Positions 35,569-46,216 are shown, numbered from the stretch's first letter. The stretch: DNA of 64,000 nucleotides from Pseudanabaena sp. ABRG5-3 (GCF_003967015.1 NZ_AP017562.1:62001-126000), one strand, 5' to 3'. The notes: a model not told the origin generated them from the letters alone. Program-made: numbers and translations.

Positions 35569-38500
35569 ATGTCTGATGCAACACCTGCCTATCGTGGTTA
35601 TCGACTCCAAACTCTCTACACTCTTGCTCGTGTCCTTGAACCTAACGAGAGAGGGGATCTAATATTCCAACCTGAAGGTGCAGAAGATCTTGCTATTTGG
35701 GATATGAGCGATCATCTACTGGAGACTATTCAGGTTAAAGCTTATGGTACTGATCTGACTCTCTCAATGCTTTCTCCAGAGAAGGCTGATTCTTTTGTCT
35801 ACAGAGCCGACAAATTACTCTGTGACTATCCTGAAATGAGCATTAGAATTGCTAGTTTTGGAAAAATTGGGGTTGAATTGTTTCAAGCTACGCGAGAAGA
35901 TAGCTCCCACAGAGTAGCAGTTACGCGAAAAATATCTGAGAAAGGCTTTTTATCAGAAGCAAAAGCTCGAATACTTATTGATCATTTACAGATCGTTTCG
36001 TTGGTGGAGTCAGAGCTAGAAAAAGAAATTTTTAATACTTTGGGAAATTTGTGTACTGGAATCGATCCAATTCCTGCTTTCGATATGCTCAATTTTTGGC
36101 TATATCGCTGTGCGGAAAACAAAAGCAAGATCACTCGAAAAGATGTGATTCAAAGAATCAATGATGTAGGAAGGTTTATTTCTGAGCGAAATGCCTATCA
36201 TAGTGAGTGGTTTAGATCGATTATTCCAATTGAAAATAAAGATGTAGATACTCAAACAAGAGAAAAACTATCGAATGATTTCTATCGTGGAATTTCAGCA
36301 CGGTACGATCATATTCTTGCGGCTGTTGATAAACCTCGCATTAGCAAACTCAATGAGATTGCTCAAAAGTTTAAGGAAAAGCAAGTTGTTATTGTTCATG
36401 GGGCTTCTGGTCAAGGAAAAACAACAATTGCGTATCGGTATTTGCATGATTTTTTCCCAGATCAATGGCGGTTTCAAGTTCGACTTATTGAGAACCGTCA
36501 ACAGGCTGTAAACATTGCCACTGCACTTTCAGGACAAGCAAAGGCAATTGGTATACCGATAGCGGTATACCTAGATGTTTCACCGAACGATATAGGTTGG
36601 GACGAACTTGTTAAGCAGCTATCGTCTCACAAAAACATCCAAATCTTAGTTACAGTTCGAGAAGAAGACTTTCGTAGAGCTAGCATATCTGGTACAGAAA
36701 TTCAGTTTGCGGAGGTTGAGCTAAAATTTGATCGAGTAGAGGCAGAAGAGATCTACAAGTTTTTAGTTGAGGTAGAGACACCAGATCGATTTCTCGATTT
36801 TGAGGATGCTTGGAATCGTTTTGGTGGCGGTGGACCACTGATGGAATTTGTTTATCTCGTAACTCAAGGTGATTCTCTACGAGAACGATTACAGCAACAA
36901 ATCAGGCGAATTCAAGATGAAGTACGATCTGGTCAATGTTCTGATAAGGAACTTGAACTCCTTAGACTCGTTTCGGTAGCTTCTGCTTTTGAAGCGCGTT
37001 TAAAGCTAAGAGAACTAGTACGCTTTCTTCAGTTACCTTCACCACAACGAACACTAGAACTTCTAGAGGAAGAATACTTATTGAGAACCAGTGAAGGTGG
37101 AACAATCGTAGGAGGCTTACATCCTATTCGTTCAACAATTTTGGCTGATATTCTGACCGATCCAACATTTTATCCTTGGGCGGATAGTGCAAGCACCTGC
37201 CTTACTTTCATTTTTGAACAAGATATGGGTAGTTTTTTACTTTATGCTTTTTCACGTCATCGATTTGAATTAGAGCCTTTATTGTCCGTTCTCGATAATT
37301 ATCAACCTAGACAATGGACTGCGATCGCTGGTGTTATAAATGCTTTAATCTGGCTTGGCATCAAAGAATATGTTGAAGCAAATAAGGAATTAATTTTGGA
37401 GGCTTATGAAAAAGTTCATCATGGATGGTCACTAGTACTTGATTTTGATATCGCAGATGCTAAAACAGGTATAGCTGATGAGTGGGTGTCGGACTTATCT
37501 CATTTGATGCCTGAAGATGGACTTGCTCACATAGCTTCTCTCCGAAGTCGTCAAACAAACAAAAAACAAATATTTACTCGTGTTTCTAAATGGTTATTAC
37601 ATCTAAATAAGCAACCCATATCGCCTCAAAGTGATCTGGATTGGACAAAAATGGCAGAAGTTCTTGTCTGGGTGGGACACTTGCAAATATCTTTGCCAAT
37701 TTCTGATTGGCTGGCTCAAATGGATTTAAATTCTGTTATTGATACTTTATCTTTGGAAATTCTAGCAAATATAGCATTAGGTTTATTCTATATAAATAAA
37801 GCAGATTATCATTCATGGCTGAATACAAATTACATAAGATTAATAAAACGATTTAAAAAGGAAACCCAAACAGTCTTACTAGAAGATGATGGGCAAAAGA
37901 TTCGTATACACTTTATCGTTGATTTATTTAGTTTAGATACATTTTCTGAAGTTCAAATAGATCAACAAGATATTCAAAAAAGTTTTATGAGCGCATCAAT
38001 GAAGCGATTGGAACTAATCAGACGTTTTTTCCCAGATCGTGAGCGCTATAGAAGTAAAGGATATGGACATTTGATTTGGATTAATGCTGAATTGCATGAT
38101 GAGACAGAAAAAGACATTCTGCATTCTGATTTCTTATTACAGGATTTAGTTTCGCTCAATTCTAATTTTATGGCTTTGGGGGACTGGGATCTTCGCACTC
38201 AGACACTAGAAGAGTATGCAAATATTGTTGTTGAGTTACGACAAGAGATAATACAGGTACTACAGAAACTTAGAAATGGCTTAGAAAATTACTTTAGGCA
38301 AAAGAAAAAGATAAGAATTCTAGGTGATGATATTAAATCAGCCTTATGGAATAGTTGCAAAAAAAGTTTACTGTGTTCTCCCTTGCTACCAAGTTGTGCT
38401 GTTGATGAGTGGGGTTTTGTCTCAGAGCGTATTGATATGAATGTTAAAGTCAAAGGAACTCAGAAAAAAGAATCTCAGAACCTAGTTCTCCAGAAATATC

Positions 38501-39762
38501 AGCCTTATCTCAAAGTCTTTAGTCAATATGTCAGTCATTGTTCCAATTTTTTTGAGCAGTCGGAATGGATTCTAAATTTTCATCCCCATATTAGAGATAA
38601 GAGTAATGATTATCACAGACTTGAAGAATTAGCAAAACTTGTAAATAAAAACTTACGCCAGACAGCCCATCTATCTACAGTAAATTTAGGAGATGTATTA
38701 AAGAGTTTAACTAATTTTCAAGATGAATTTGATAATCTCCTATTTCAGTTTGTAAATAAGGACAGCTTGAGACATTTGAAACTTCTAGAAGTAAAAACCT
38801 TCAAAGAGGTATGGAACATCTGGTATTTTTTTGCATTTCATCCCGATCAGAAATTTTTAAGCTCCAAAAAAGATTGTCAAAAAATTTTCTGCGAGAAAGT
38901 AAAAGAGATTAGAAAAAGTATTAACAAAGAATTAAGATCAATTTCATCGAATGATATCCAAATTAGTGTTTTTTCTGAAGATGTAAAGTGGGAAGATGAG
39001 CACACACTTTGGATAAAAATTGATAGTGAAAATGCCTTTGCAGTCTATGGTGCTATTGAAACAGTAGTAATTGCAATAAAAAAGGCAATCATCTCAGTTC
39101 CTAGTAATGAGTTACGGCGATATGCAATTGATTTTACATGGTCAAACATTGTAATTGTGCCACTAATAAAAAGTAAATCTCTGGATGGAACAGCTTGGCG
39201 ATTTTCATCGCTTTTATTCTCTGTAGATCCTGATCATGATTTAAATCGGTGGAATTTTCTAACAGTCGTAATTCCATCGAATGCATTCTCTCAACTAGGA
39301 CTTTCAACATGGAGCCATTCTCGGCTAAAAACTGCACAAACGCTAATGGGACTTATTTCGTCTCTATCAATCTTAGCTTCCCATATTCGAGACTTTGAGA
39401 GATTGCCAGAACTAGACGAGTTAGGACATGAGATACTTCAGCAGTATCTTCAGCAACTAGCCACGCCTCTAAGTGAAACCTTTCAGTCCATATCTAATGT
39501 AGAAACTGAGATTATAAGTTGCTTTAGCGAGCTATCCCCTATTGAACAAGAAAAACGCACCCATTTAGTTACAGCAATGAAGATATTGATAGAGATGCAC
39601 AAACAAATTTTACCATCGGCTGATTGTAGTAGAGATGAGAAGCTCCAATTATCGATGAATCTTGAAGAAATATCTGATTGGGCAAATCGATTAGATAATG
39701 GACAGCAATTAGCTTTTTCCATGTATTTGTCTTGGGTATCAGATGTATTAGAGTGTGTTTAA
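35569..39762 (+). CDS. Predicted nuclease-STAND NTPase defence protein (Cap4/DUF4297-like)
   Basis: The 1397-residue protein begins with a nuclease-like domain. 'YRGYRLQTLYTLARVL' is followed by E36-x3-D40 and Q55-V-K57 ('QPEGAEDLAIW', 'ETIQVKAYG'), the E-D-QxK pattern of the Cap4/DUF4297 PD-(D/E)xK family. A P-loop 'GASGQGKTT' is at 278-286, with a Walker-B-like 'IPIAVYLDVS' and a sensor 'ILVTVREED', typical of STAND/NACHT NTPases. About 900 helical C-terminal residues follow, as in sensors of Avs-type systems. Such proteins detect phage products and then cut DNA. It is AT-rich, shows only one HIP1 site that I could find, and faces the opposite way to both neighbours. This suggests recent arrival as cargo. 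Confidence 0.75.
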   Translation: MSDATPAYRGYRLQTLYTLARVLEPNERGDLIFQPEGAEDLAIWDMSDHLLETIQVKAYGTDLTLSMLSPEKADSFVYRADKLLCDYPEMSIRIASFGKIGVELFQATREDSSHRVAVTRKISEKGFLSEAKARILIDHLQIVSLVESELEKEIFNTLGNLCTGIDPIPAFDMLNFWLYRCAENKSKITRKDVIQRINDVGRFISERNAYHSEWFRSIIPIENKDVDTQTREKLSNDFYRGISARYDHILAAVDKPRISKLNEIAQKFKEKQVVIVHGASGQGKTTIAYRYLHDFFPDQWRFQVRLIENRQQAVNIATALSGQAKAIGIPIAVYLDVSPNDIGWDELVKQLSSHKNIQILVTVREEDFRRASISGTEIQFAEVELKFDRVEAEEIYKFLVEVETPDRFLDFEDAWNRFGGGGPLMEFVYLVTQGDSLRERLQQQIRRIQDEVRSGQCSDKELELLRLVSVASAFEARLKLRELVRFLQLPSPQRTLELLEEEYLLRTSEGGTIVGGLHPIRSTILADILTDPTFYPWADSASTCLTFIFEQDMGSFLLYAFSRHRFELEPLLSVLDNYQPRQWTAIAGVINALIWLGIKEYVEANKELILEAYEKVHHGWSLVLDFDIADAKTGIADEWVSDLSHLMPEDGLAHIASLRSRQTNKKQIFTRVSKWLLHLNKQPISPQSDLDWTKMAEVLVWVGHLQISLPISDWLAQMDLNSVIDTLSLEILANIALGLFYINKADYHSWLNTNYIRLIKRFKKETQTVLLEDDGQKIRIHFIVDLFSLDTFSEVQIDQQDIQKSFMSASMKRLELIRRFFPDRERYRSKGYGHLIWINAELHDETEKDILHSDFLLQDLVSLNSNFMALGDWDLRTQTLEEYANIVVELRQEIIQVLQKLRNGLENYFRQKKKIRILGDDIKSALWNSCKKSLLCSPLLPSCAVDEWGFVSERIDMNVKVKGTQKKESQNLVLQKYQPYLKVFSQYVSHCSNFFEQSEWILNFHPHIRDKSNDYHRLEELAKLVNKNLRQTAHLSTVNLGDVLKSLTNFQDEFDNLLFQFVNKDSLRHLKLLEVKTFKEVWNIWYFFAFHPDQKFLSSKKDCQKIFCEKVKEIRKSINKELRSISSNDIQISVFSEDVKWEDEHTLWIKIDSENAFAVYGAIETVVIAIKKAIISVPSNELRRYAIDFTWSNIVIVPLIKSKSLDGTAWRFSSLLFSVDPDHDLNRWNFLTVVIPSNAFSQLGLSTWSHSRLKTAQTLMGLISSLSILASHIRDFERLPELDELGHEILQQYLQQLATPLSETFQSISNVETEIISCFSELSPIEQEKRTHLVTAMKILIEMHKQILPSADCSRDEKLQLSMNLEEISDWANRLDNGQQLAFSMYLSWVSDVLECV

Positions 39763-39875
39763 GAAGTGCCTATACCGAAATCCTCAGTTAAACTCATTTT
39801 TTGTCCTCTACCCCAGAATTAGAGGGATAAGGGAACAGAATCAAAACGCCTTAAACACCCTCTAAAACTTCTATT

Positions 39876-42800
39876 TTAGAACAATGTTAGTTGTTCTCTT
39901 TGCTCGTTTGCATTCCTTTGTGGAATCATAAGTTGTTTACCTACTACTGTAAATTCAGACAATGGCTTGAATACATTCGACTCGGCAAACTGCAAACCAC
40001 TCACTGGAATATCAAGATCTCCCACAAGCTGCGCGATTTGCTCAAGCCAGTTCTCAGTTTCACCTGATACCCAATCCTCAAACTGTCTCTGCCTCAGTAC
40101 TTCCACGATCGCTGTTGATGGTGGCTCTAATTGAGATGCCCTAGAGTCTCTTTCCCAGAAGATTTCTCGCGATTCTTCCAAGTCTTCTCCTTCTAAACCA
40201 TAGTCAGCTACACTATCGTCTACAGGGGATTCATGGGCGATCGCATCAAACATCTCCTTCAGGAATCCTAACCGATTCGATTTCTGCTCATATTCCTGTG
40301 CTTGATCAAAGGGTTGACTGACTCGATTTTCCAGAATTGGCAGTTCTTGTCTGTCTCGTTCTAGATTTTCTTGGGCTGTGGCTAGCTTGGCAGCGATCGC
40401 ATTTCTCACCACATGCAACAGTGAACTATAGGGTTGTTGGCATTCTGCGTTAAATTCATAGCCTGAATTGATGCTCATGCCAATATACCCATTCACCTCT
40501 GAGCCAAATCTGCTCAGAAATACGTTCAGTCCTGCAAATTGTCCGATTTGGATTTGGGTCAATCGATAGCTTTCTTTGAGCCTTTGCACTTGTTCGGTAA
40601 TGTGATGATCGATTAAGACGGCTTTATCTAGCATCACTTCGCGATCGCTGATGAATTGTTTCAGATTTGCTGTGGCAACTGTGGCTAGGTCTGCTTGAAT
40701 GCGCTGGATGCTGGCGGGATGGGTGGTATTTACCATGTCAGCTAGATACTGAATCTTGGATTTGTCTCTGAATTGCCTGTCGTTATAGGCTTGCAATTGC
40801 ATCCCTAGTCCTTGCAATTCGGCTTCGAGGGTAGCCCGTTCCATGATCAGCGGATCTCCTGATGCGATCGCTTTCATTTGAGCGGCATTAAGAACAGTCT
40901 CATCAATGTCTTCAATGGTGCGATGTGTCCGATCGCCCGACATCACCTGCGAAATCATCCGTTGCTTGTTCTCAATTGCTTGCCATAGGAACGAGTCAAA
41001 TCCTGCTTGGTTGTTTCTGCCTTCGGTGACATAGCGGAAGATGAAGACATTACTCCATTCGTTACCCTGTCTAACTCCTCTGCCTTCTCTCTGTTCGAGA
41101 TCCGATGGTCGCCACGGACAATCGATATGGTGCAAGGCGATGAGTTTGCTTTGCATGTTGACACCTGTTCCCAGTTTTGATGTGGAACCAAAGACAATCC
41201 TGATGCTACCTTCGTTGATGGCTTCAAACAGTCTTGCCTTCTTGGTATCCGTGTCGTAATCATGGATAAAGGCAATCTGGTCGGCAGGTATACCCAGCAT
41301 CACGAGGGTATCGCGAATATAGCAATAGCTATTCCACCTGTCTTTTTTAGGGGCATTGCGGTCGCAAAAGATCGCTTGGGTTCCTTTGGCGATCGCGGTG
41401 ATCGTCCAAATTTGCCAGACATTCCACGCACAGGCTAGGAGTTTGTTGTTAATCCATTCACTTGCATTGGGAGATACCAATTTGGTGTGCATACAAGCTT
41501 TGGCTCCATCACCCGTAATTTTTAACATGTTGTCAATTTCGGGTTTGACTTTACGTTTTACCACTGCCTCAGCGCGATCGCAGAGTTTGTCCATATAGGC
41601 GATTTGCTCTGGCGATGGGTTGCAGGACATCACATGGTAATGGGGTTTAGGTGTTTTCACTTCATCAAGGGGTGAGGTCTGGATGTCGGTGACTTGACAC
41701 CACATCGCCATCAGTTCGGGCATATTCACGAATTCGCGGAGGCGGGTTTTCGATTTGAGTTTGCCTGTGGGACTGATTTCTAGAGCAGTGCTGGTTTCAC
41801 AGAATCTTGAGCAGAAGCTGTCAAAATGCGTTAGTCCTTGTTGTTGCAGCAGGTCTAGTTGCAGATAGCGCATCCACACATCCATCTCAGCCATAGTGTT
41901 GCTGAGTGGTGTTCCTGTTGAGTAGATCACCCTCTTGCCATTTCCAAGCAGGTATCGCACTTTCATGAAGGTGTCATGGGCGCGTTGACTATAGCCTGTG
42001 GGAATGCCCGCAACATTGTGTTGGGTGGTGAGGATTTGCAGTCGTTTGACTTGCTGAACTTCGTCTATGAATAGTGCATCAATGCCTAGCTGCTCGAAGT
42101 AAATCACGCGATCTTTGCGATCGCTGTTTTCAATTTCTTGTATCCGTAATGAGATTTTCTTCCGCATTGCTTCCAGACTGCGGAATACTTGTCTGGATTC
42201 ATCTTTCTTGGTTGCTTCGCAAATGGAACTAATCGCCGACATTTGCTCCTCGAGAAACATCAGTTCAGTTGATTCGCTGATTTGCAGGTTGAAGAATTGT
42301 TCGTAGGTGAGAATAATCGCATCGTAGTTATGGGTGGCGATTTGACTCAGCAGAACGCGACGGCGATCTTTTGCAAATTCTTGGGCATTCGGCACGAGAA
42401 TTTTGGCTTCGGGATACAGTCGTCGAAATTCTTTGCTATATCCTGGCAGGATTGATTTCATGGTTACATGCATGACTTTGTGAGCCATGCCTTTGCGTTT
42501 TAGTTCCATGCCTGCGGCGATCATCGTGGCGGTTTTGCCATATCCCACCCGATGGGCGGCAAATGATGCTCTTTGTCGTTCGACTCGACGCACAAAGTTG
42601 CGCTGGTGGCTCCGCATCTCGAAGTCGGGAGCCATATTTGGGAATGTTAGGTGCGAGCCGTCATACACGGTATCGCGGTAGAGGTTGTGGTATTGGTTGT
42701 AGTACAGACAGAGTTGCTCAGCGCGATCGCCATCACTCCAAATCCATGCTTTGAAAGCGGTTTGGATTTTGTCTTGCATTGTCCGTGATGCGGTGGTGGC

Positions 42801-44114
42801 TTCTACATTCAGGATGCTGATGACATTGCCATGCTTGTCTTGGATATGGTCATAGATTTTGGGATCTTTTTGGTTGAGCGCGTGTTCTATTAGTTCAAGA
42901 GCGGTGTGGCTAGGTGTTCCCCATTCGGTTTTGTTTTGGGGTGAGTTAGTCAGTTTGCTGTCGCCTTTGACTACCCAAATGTTGGCGGGGTCGGGATGGA
43001 ATTTGACAGTGCTGGTTCCTGCATGGCTCAGTAGTTGTTCGCTAAATTCTTTGATTACATCTTCGGGGAGCCATGTCGTTCCGAGTTTGACGCGGATCGT
43101 GTTGTGCAATAGTAGGTTTAGCTCGTTGGTGGTCATGACATTGACGTTGATGCCGAGTTTGACGGCGCAGCGTACTTTGATGTCTACGTCTGGGGTTTCG
43201 GGTAAACAGGGGACGGGTTGATTGCTGCTGATAGTTTGATGGTATTTGTCGATGTTCAGCCAGTTGGGTACTCCGCTTTCTTTCCATGCGACAATTTTGT
43301 TGAGTCGGTTGACGACGTTGCCACTGATGAATTCTTCTCTGGTAATCCATTCAGCGTTGGTGGTTTCTTGGACTGTGGCTGGTGGGATTGTGCCGTTATA
43401 GAAGATATCGCCTTCAAGCTCAGTGATGACATGGCTAATGCTTTTGTCGATCAGATTGGCGATCCAGTCCAGGTCGATATAGCTTTTAGCATCTAGGCAT
43501 TGGGCTAGAGCATCTTTGGCGTTATCGGCACGATATCTTGGGGTTGCTCTGACTGTCCTTTGATGGAAGATGGGGGCTTTGGCGGGGCTTTTGCCTTTGC
43601 CTCGGTCAATCTCTAATGCTCTCAATCGATAGTAGTTGGGGTCTTCTTGGAAGATGCTGAGGTTCTCTTTGCTGGTGAAATGTCCGAATCTAATTGCGAA
43701 CTCATCATATTTTTGATTGAGAATTTGGCGCAGTTTGGCTAGTTCTTTTTCGTCTTCGTACTGCTGCATTCTCAGCACTAGGTCGAGGATCTTGGCGACA
43801 GACATAGCGGCACGAATGCGTTGTTGTTGTTTTGCGACTAGTTCTAGCTGATAGTCGGTGCGACGATAGATTTGTCCTTCATGTTCGCAGAATGCATTGG
43901 GTAGAACTTTTTGTAACTGTGGTGGAATCTGGATTATTTTGGTTTCAGTTACTGCTGGTTCATAGAATTTAGCGATCGCTTTCCCAATCTTGCTTATCTC
44001 TGCTCTCAGGTCAAAGTTTGCTGGAGCAGTTACTCCTAAATGCTCTCCTCCATAGAGTTTGGCGATTGTCAATTCTCCGAGGATATTGCGGAATTTCAAT
44101 GGTGATGTAGTCAT
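39876..44114 (-). CDS. Giant SNF2-like DNA helicase/translocase
   Basis: The 1412-residue protein has a SF2 helicase core in its middle. Motif I is 'HRVGYGKT' with K527, the DEVQ box is at 684-687 ('FIDEVQQVKRL'), 'STGTPLSN' is motif III and 'DLEQREGRGVRQGNEW' is motif VI. The first 450 residues are a family-specific region with a possible nuclease- or methylase-like strand pattern I could not assign. The last 350 are mostly coiled coil. Such proteins occur on plasmids and phages next to, or fused to, an adenine methylase (DarB-like or strawberry-notch-like). Here the methylase is the separate gene upstream. The likely role is protection against host restriction or DNA processing during entry. 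Confidence 0.85.
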   Translation of the reverse strand: MTTSPLKFRNILGELTIAKLYGGEHLGVTAPANFDLRAEISKIGKAIAKFYEPAVTETKIIQIPPQLQKVLPNAFCEHEGQIYRRTDYQLELVAKQQQRIRAAMSVAKILDLVLRMQQYEDEKELAKLRQILNQKYDEFAIRFGHFTSKENLSIFQEDPNYYRLRALEIDRGKGKSPAKAPIFHQRTVRATPRYRADNAKDALAQCLDAKSYIDLDWIANLIDKSISHVITELEGDIFYNGTIPPATVQETTNAEWITREEFISGNVVNRLNKIVAWKESGVPNWLNIDKYHQTISSNQPVPCLPETPDVDIKVRCAVKLGINVNVMTTNELNLLLHNTIRVKLGTTWLPEDVIKEFSEQLLSHAGTSTVKFHPDPANIWVVKGDSKLTNSPQNKTEWGTPSHTALELIEHALNQKDPKIYDHIQDKHGNVISILNVEATTASRTMQDKIQTAFKAWIWSDGDRAEQLCLYYNQYHNLYRDTVYDGSHLTFPNMAPDFEMRSHQRNFVRRVERQRASFAAHRVGYGKTATMIAAGMELKRKGMAHKVMHVTMKSILPGYSKEFRRLYPEAKILVPNAQEFAKDRRRVLLSQIATHNYDAIILTYEQFFNLQISESTELMFLEEQMSAISSICEATKKDESRQVFRSLEAMRKKISLRIQEIENSDRKDRVIYFEQLGIDALFIDEVQQVKRLQILTTQHNVAGIPTGYSQRAHDTFMKVRYLLGNGKRVIYSTGTPLSNTMAEMDVWMRYLQLDLLQQQGLTHFDSFCSRFCETSTALEISPTGKLKSKTRLREFVNMPELMAMWCQVTDIQTSPLDEVKTPKPHYHVMSCNPSPEQIAYMDKLCDRAEAVVKRKVKPEIDNMLKITGDGAKACMHTKLVSPNASEWINNKLLACAWNVWQIWTITAIAKGTQAIFCDRNAPKKDRWNSYCYIRDTLVMLGIPADQIAFIHDYDTDTKKARLFEAINEGSIRIVFGSTSKLGTGVNMQSKLIALHHIDCPWRPSDLEQREGRGVRQGNEWSNVFIFRYVTEGRNNQAGFDSFLWQAIENKQRMISQVMSGDRTHRTIEDIDETVLNAAQMKAIASGDPLIMERATLEAELQGLGMQLQAYNDRQFRDKSKIQYLADMVNTTHPASIQRIQADLATVATANLKQFISDREVMLDKAVLIDHHITEQVQRLKESYRLTQIQIGQFAGLNVFLSRFGSEVNGYIGMSINSGYEFNAECQQPYSSLLHVVRNAIAAKLATAQENLERDRQELPILENRVSQPFDQAQEYEQKSNRLGFLKEMFDAIAHESPVDDSVADYGLEGEDLEESREIFWERDSRASQLEPPSTAIVEVLRQRQFEDWVSGETENWLEQIAQLVGDLDIPVSGLQFAESNVFKPLSEFTVVGKQLMIPQRNANEQREQLTLF

Positions 44115-44136
44115 GGGCTTTTTCTCAATTAAAAAA

Positions 44137-44166
44137 GCGAGTCAATCCTTAATAGGATTGACTCGC
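44137..44166 (-). terminator. Terminator/attenuator between methylase and helicase
   Basis: GCGAGTCAATCCT (44137-44149) pairs with AGGATTGACTCGC (44154-44166). On the minus strand TTTTTT follows immediately. It stands between the methylase stop and the helicase start, so it could set the ratio of the two products. Confidence 0.85.
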
Positions 44167-44203
44167 TCATTAGCTTTGGTGTGGTTACTCTCTAGATCAG
44201 CCG

Positions 44204-45250
44204 CTAGGCTGACTCTACAAACCATTGGTTAATCATGATTGGCTCCTGATTGACTGTATGTTTGCCTGATGGAACTGTCTTTACCCAATCAGGATATTGA
44301 TAGTTTTTCTGATTCGTGGCTCTCAGCTCAGTTTCTGTGAGTTTGCGGAAAACAAGGATATCCGCAACCACTTCCGTGTTGGCAAACCTCTTAAAAGCTA
44401 TATCTGGTAATCTAATAGCGGTCACTAGCTCTAACTTACTGGCTAGATATTTCCGAAAACTGGTATTGGCTGCATCAAGGGTGAAACAACTGGTAATCAT
44501 GGCTATCAACCCATTTTCCCTCACTAAATCTGTACATTTGGCTAGAAAGTAATTATGGATGCTTAGGTTCAGGTGGGCGTAGCGCGGATCGTAGAGTTTG
44601 TAATTGCCAAAGGGAACATTGCCGATCGCTAGGTCAAAACTGTTGTCACTTAGGCTCACTGTCTCAAATCCCTGTGCGTAAATCAGGGCTTCTGGATATA
44701 GCAATCTCGCGATTTGGGCAAAGATTGGGTCTATTTCTATGCTGACCCATTGCGATCTCTCTCTCATCAGCGCGGGCTGACATCCCATAAAGGAGAGTGT
44801 GTTACACGCTGGCTCAACGATCGCTCCACCCGTAAAGCCGATCTTGCTAAGAAGATCCCACATGGCGCGGATGACTTCAAAGCTCGTTTGGTAAGCGGTT
44901 GCGGTTGCAGATTTTGCGGCTTGGATTTCAGTTTTGGTCAATAGTTGGCTCAGTTTTTCATGGCATCGATGCTGCCATGTATTTCCTTGATGATTAGTCT
45001 TTACCCAGATATCGGTGAGGGTTCCCCATCCTGATGCTTTGGCAAGAGAGACTTGTTGCTCTGCTGTTGCTGATGATATTGATTTACTTAGGGCGATCGC
45101 CTCGACGGTTGCTTCGGCTTTTACTCGCAGGGGGCTATCAAAATGCTGCTCAATTTCTGGCGTGATCTCAAATATTGGTTGGTACATTTTTGGCTTTTTC
45201 ACTAGTTTTTGTTCTTGCGAACAAGCGCTAGCCAAAAATACATTAGTCAT
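44204..45250 (-). CDS. N6-adenine DNA methylase-like protein
   Basis: The 348-residue protein has a class I methyltransferase core. A motif-I-like 'AIVEPACNTLSFMG' is near residue 143, an acidic 'SIEIDPIFAQIA' follows, and N211-V-P-F-G215 is the catalytic motif IV, a variant of the usual NPP[YF]. 'GLIAMITSCFTL' is the strand after it. These features match the DarB-type methylases of plasmids and phages. An alternative start is ATG 45187 (MYQPIFEITPE). It is followed by the giant helicase, with which it forms a split version of a fused methylase-helicase. Confidence 0.8.
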   Translation of the reverse strand: MTNVFLASACSQEQKLVKKPKMYQPIFEITPEIEQHFDSPLRVKAEATVEAIALSKSISSATAEQQVSLAKASGWGTLTDIWVKTNHQGNTWQHRCHEKLSQLLTKTEIQAAKSATATAYQTSFEVIRAMWDLLSKIGFTGGAIVEPACNTLSFMGCQPALMRERSQWVSIEIDPIFAQIARLLYPEALIYAQGFETVSLSDNSFDLAIGNVPFGNYKLYDPRYAHLNLSIHNYFLAKCTDLVRENGLIAMITSCFTLDAANTSFRKYLASKLELVTAIRLPDIAFKRFANTEVVADILVFRKLTETELRATNQKNYQYPDWVKTVPSGKHTVNQEPIMINQWFVESA

Positions 45251-45310
45251 AATTCATTGTTGTTCTCACAGATGGTAAGCTGACCCCATAAGATCGTTAC
45301 TAACCGCCAA

Positions 45311-46216
45311 GTGGATTTTATGACTAATTTGCCCAATTCGTTCCAAGAAGATATTCTCGCAAATCCTAATCATAAAAGTTGGGCAGAAGTAACTAAAGAT
45401 TATGTTGGAAAAGGCATAGATTCCAAGCGAACTTGGTATAGTTCGGTGGCTGATGCTTATAATCGGGTGAGACCCCGATATGCTCTTGAACTTATTTCTC
45501 GCGTTATTGAACTAACACGATTGCCCCCCAAATCAAATATTCTTGAGATTGGTTGCGGACCTGCGATCGCTACAGTTTCTTTTGCTGAATTAGGATTCTC
45601 TTTGCTTAGTCTAGAGCCAAATTTAGAAGCATTCCAACTAGCTAGACAAAACTGTGCGGCATATCCGCAAGTGAAAATTGTTAATACTTCCTTTGAAGAA
45701 TGGGAAATTGCAAAGAATGAATTTGATGCAGTATTAGCAGCAACATCTTGGCATTGGATCGATCCTGCGATCTCTTACTTCAAGTCCTTTGAAGCTCTAA
45801 AGGCGGATGGATATTTGGTTTTGTTATGGAATACACCTCCTCAACTAGATTATACAACTTACCAAATTGTTGATAGAGTTTATCAGACCCTTGCCCCTTC
45901 TGTTCCTATCTATGCTAGATATGAAGATCAGCTTACACATCAAGATCATTTCCAGAAGTTTAGCCAAGATATTCTAAGCTCAGGATATTTTGAAGATTTA
46001 TCTTATGAATCTATGGTTAACGAAGTTCAATACAGCCTTGATGACTATCTCTTGCTATTGAGTACCTTATCGCCATATATTGCGCTGGAAGAGACTACTA
46101 GAAATAATCTATTTACAAAATTGAGAGAAGTGCTATATCGGATGCTTCATCAAGATGATCGTGATTACCTGACGCTCTATTACATATCAGCTTTTCACGT
46201 TGCCCGAAAGGTATAA
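45311..46216 (+). CDS. SAM-dependent methyltransferase (class I)
   Basis: The 301-residue protein contains the glycine-rich SAM loop 'ILEIGCGPAIATVSFAELG', the acidic strand end 'LLSLEPNLEAF' and 'FDAVLAATSWHWIDP', typical of small-molecule or ubiquinone/TPMT-like methyltransferases. The substrate is not visible. It starts at a GTG 45311 or ATG 45320. It is plus strand between two minus-strand genes and 60 bases from the divergent methylase gene, so it is likely cargo. A bidirectional terminator follows at 46274. Confidence 0.8.
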   Translation: MDFMTNLPNSFQEDILANPNHKSWAEVTKDYVGKGIDSKRTWYSSVADAYNRVRPRYALELISRVIELTRLPPKSNILEIGCGPAIATVSFAELGFSLLSLEPNLEAFQLARQNCAAYPQVKIVNTSFEEWEIAKNEFDAVLAATSWHWIDPAISYFKSFEALKADGYLVLLWNTPPQLDYTTYQIVDRVYQTLAPSVPIYARYEDQLTHQDHFQKFSQDILSSGYFEDLSYESMVNEVQYSLDDYLLLLSTLSPYIALEETTRNNLFTKLREVLYRMLHQDDRDYLTLYYISAFHVARKV

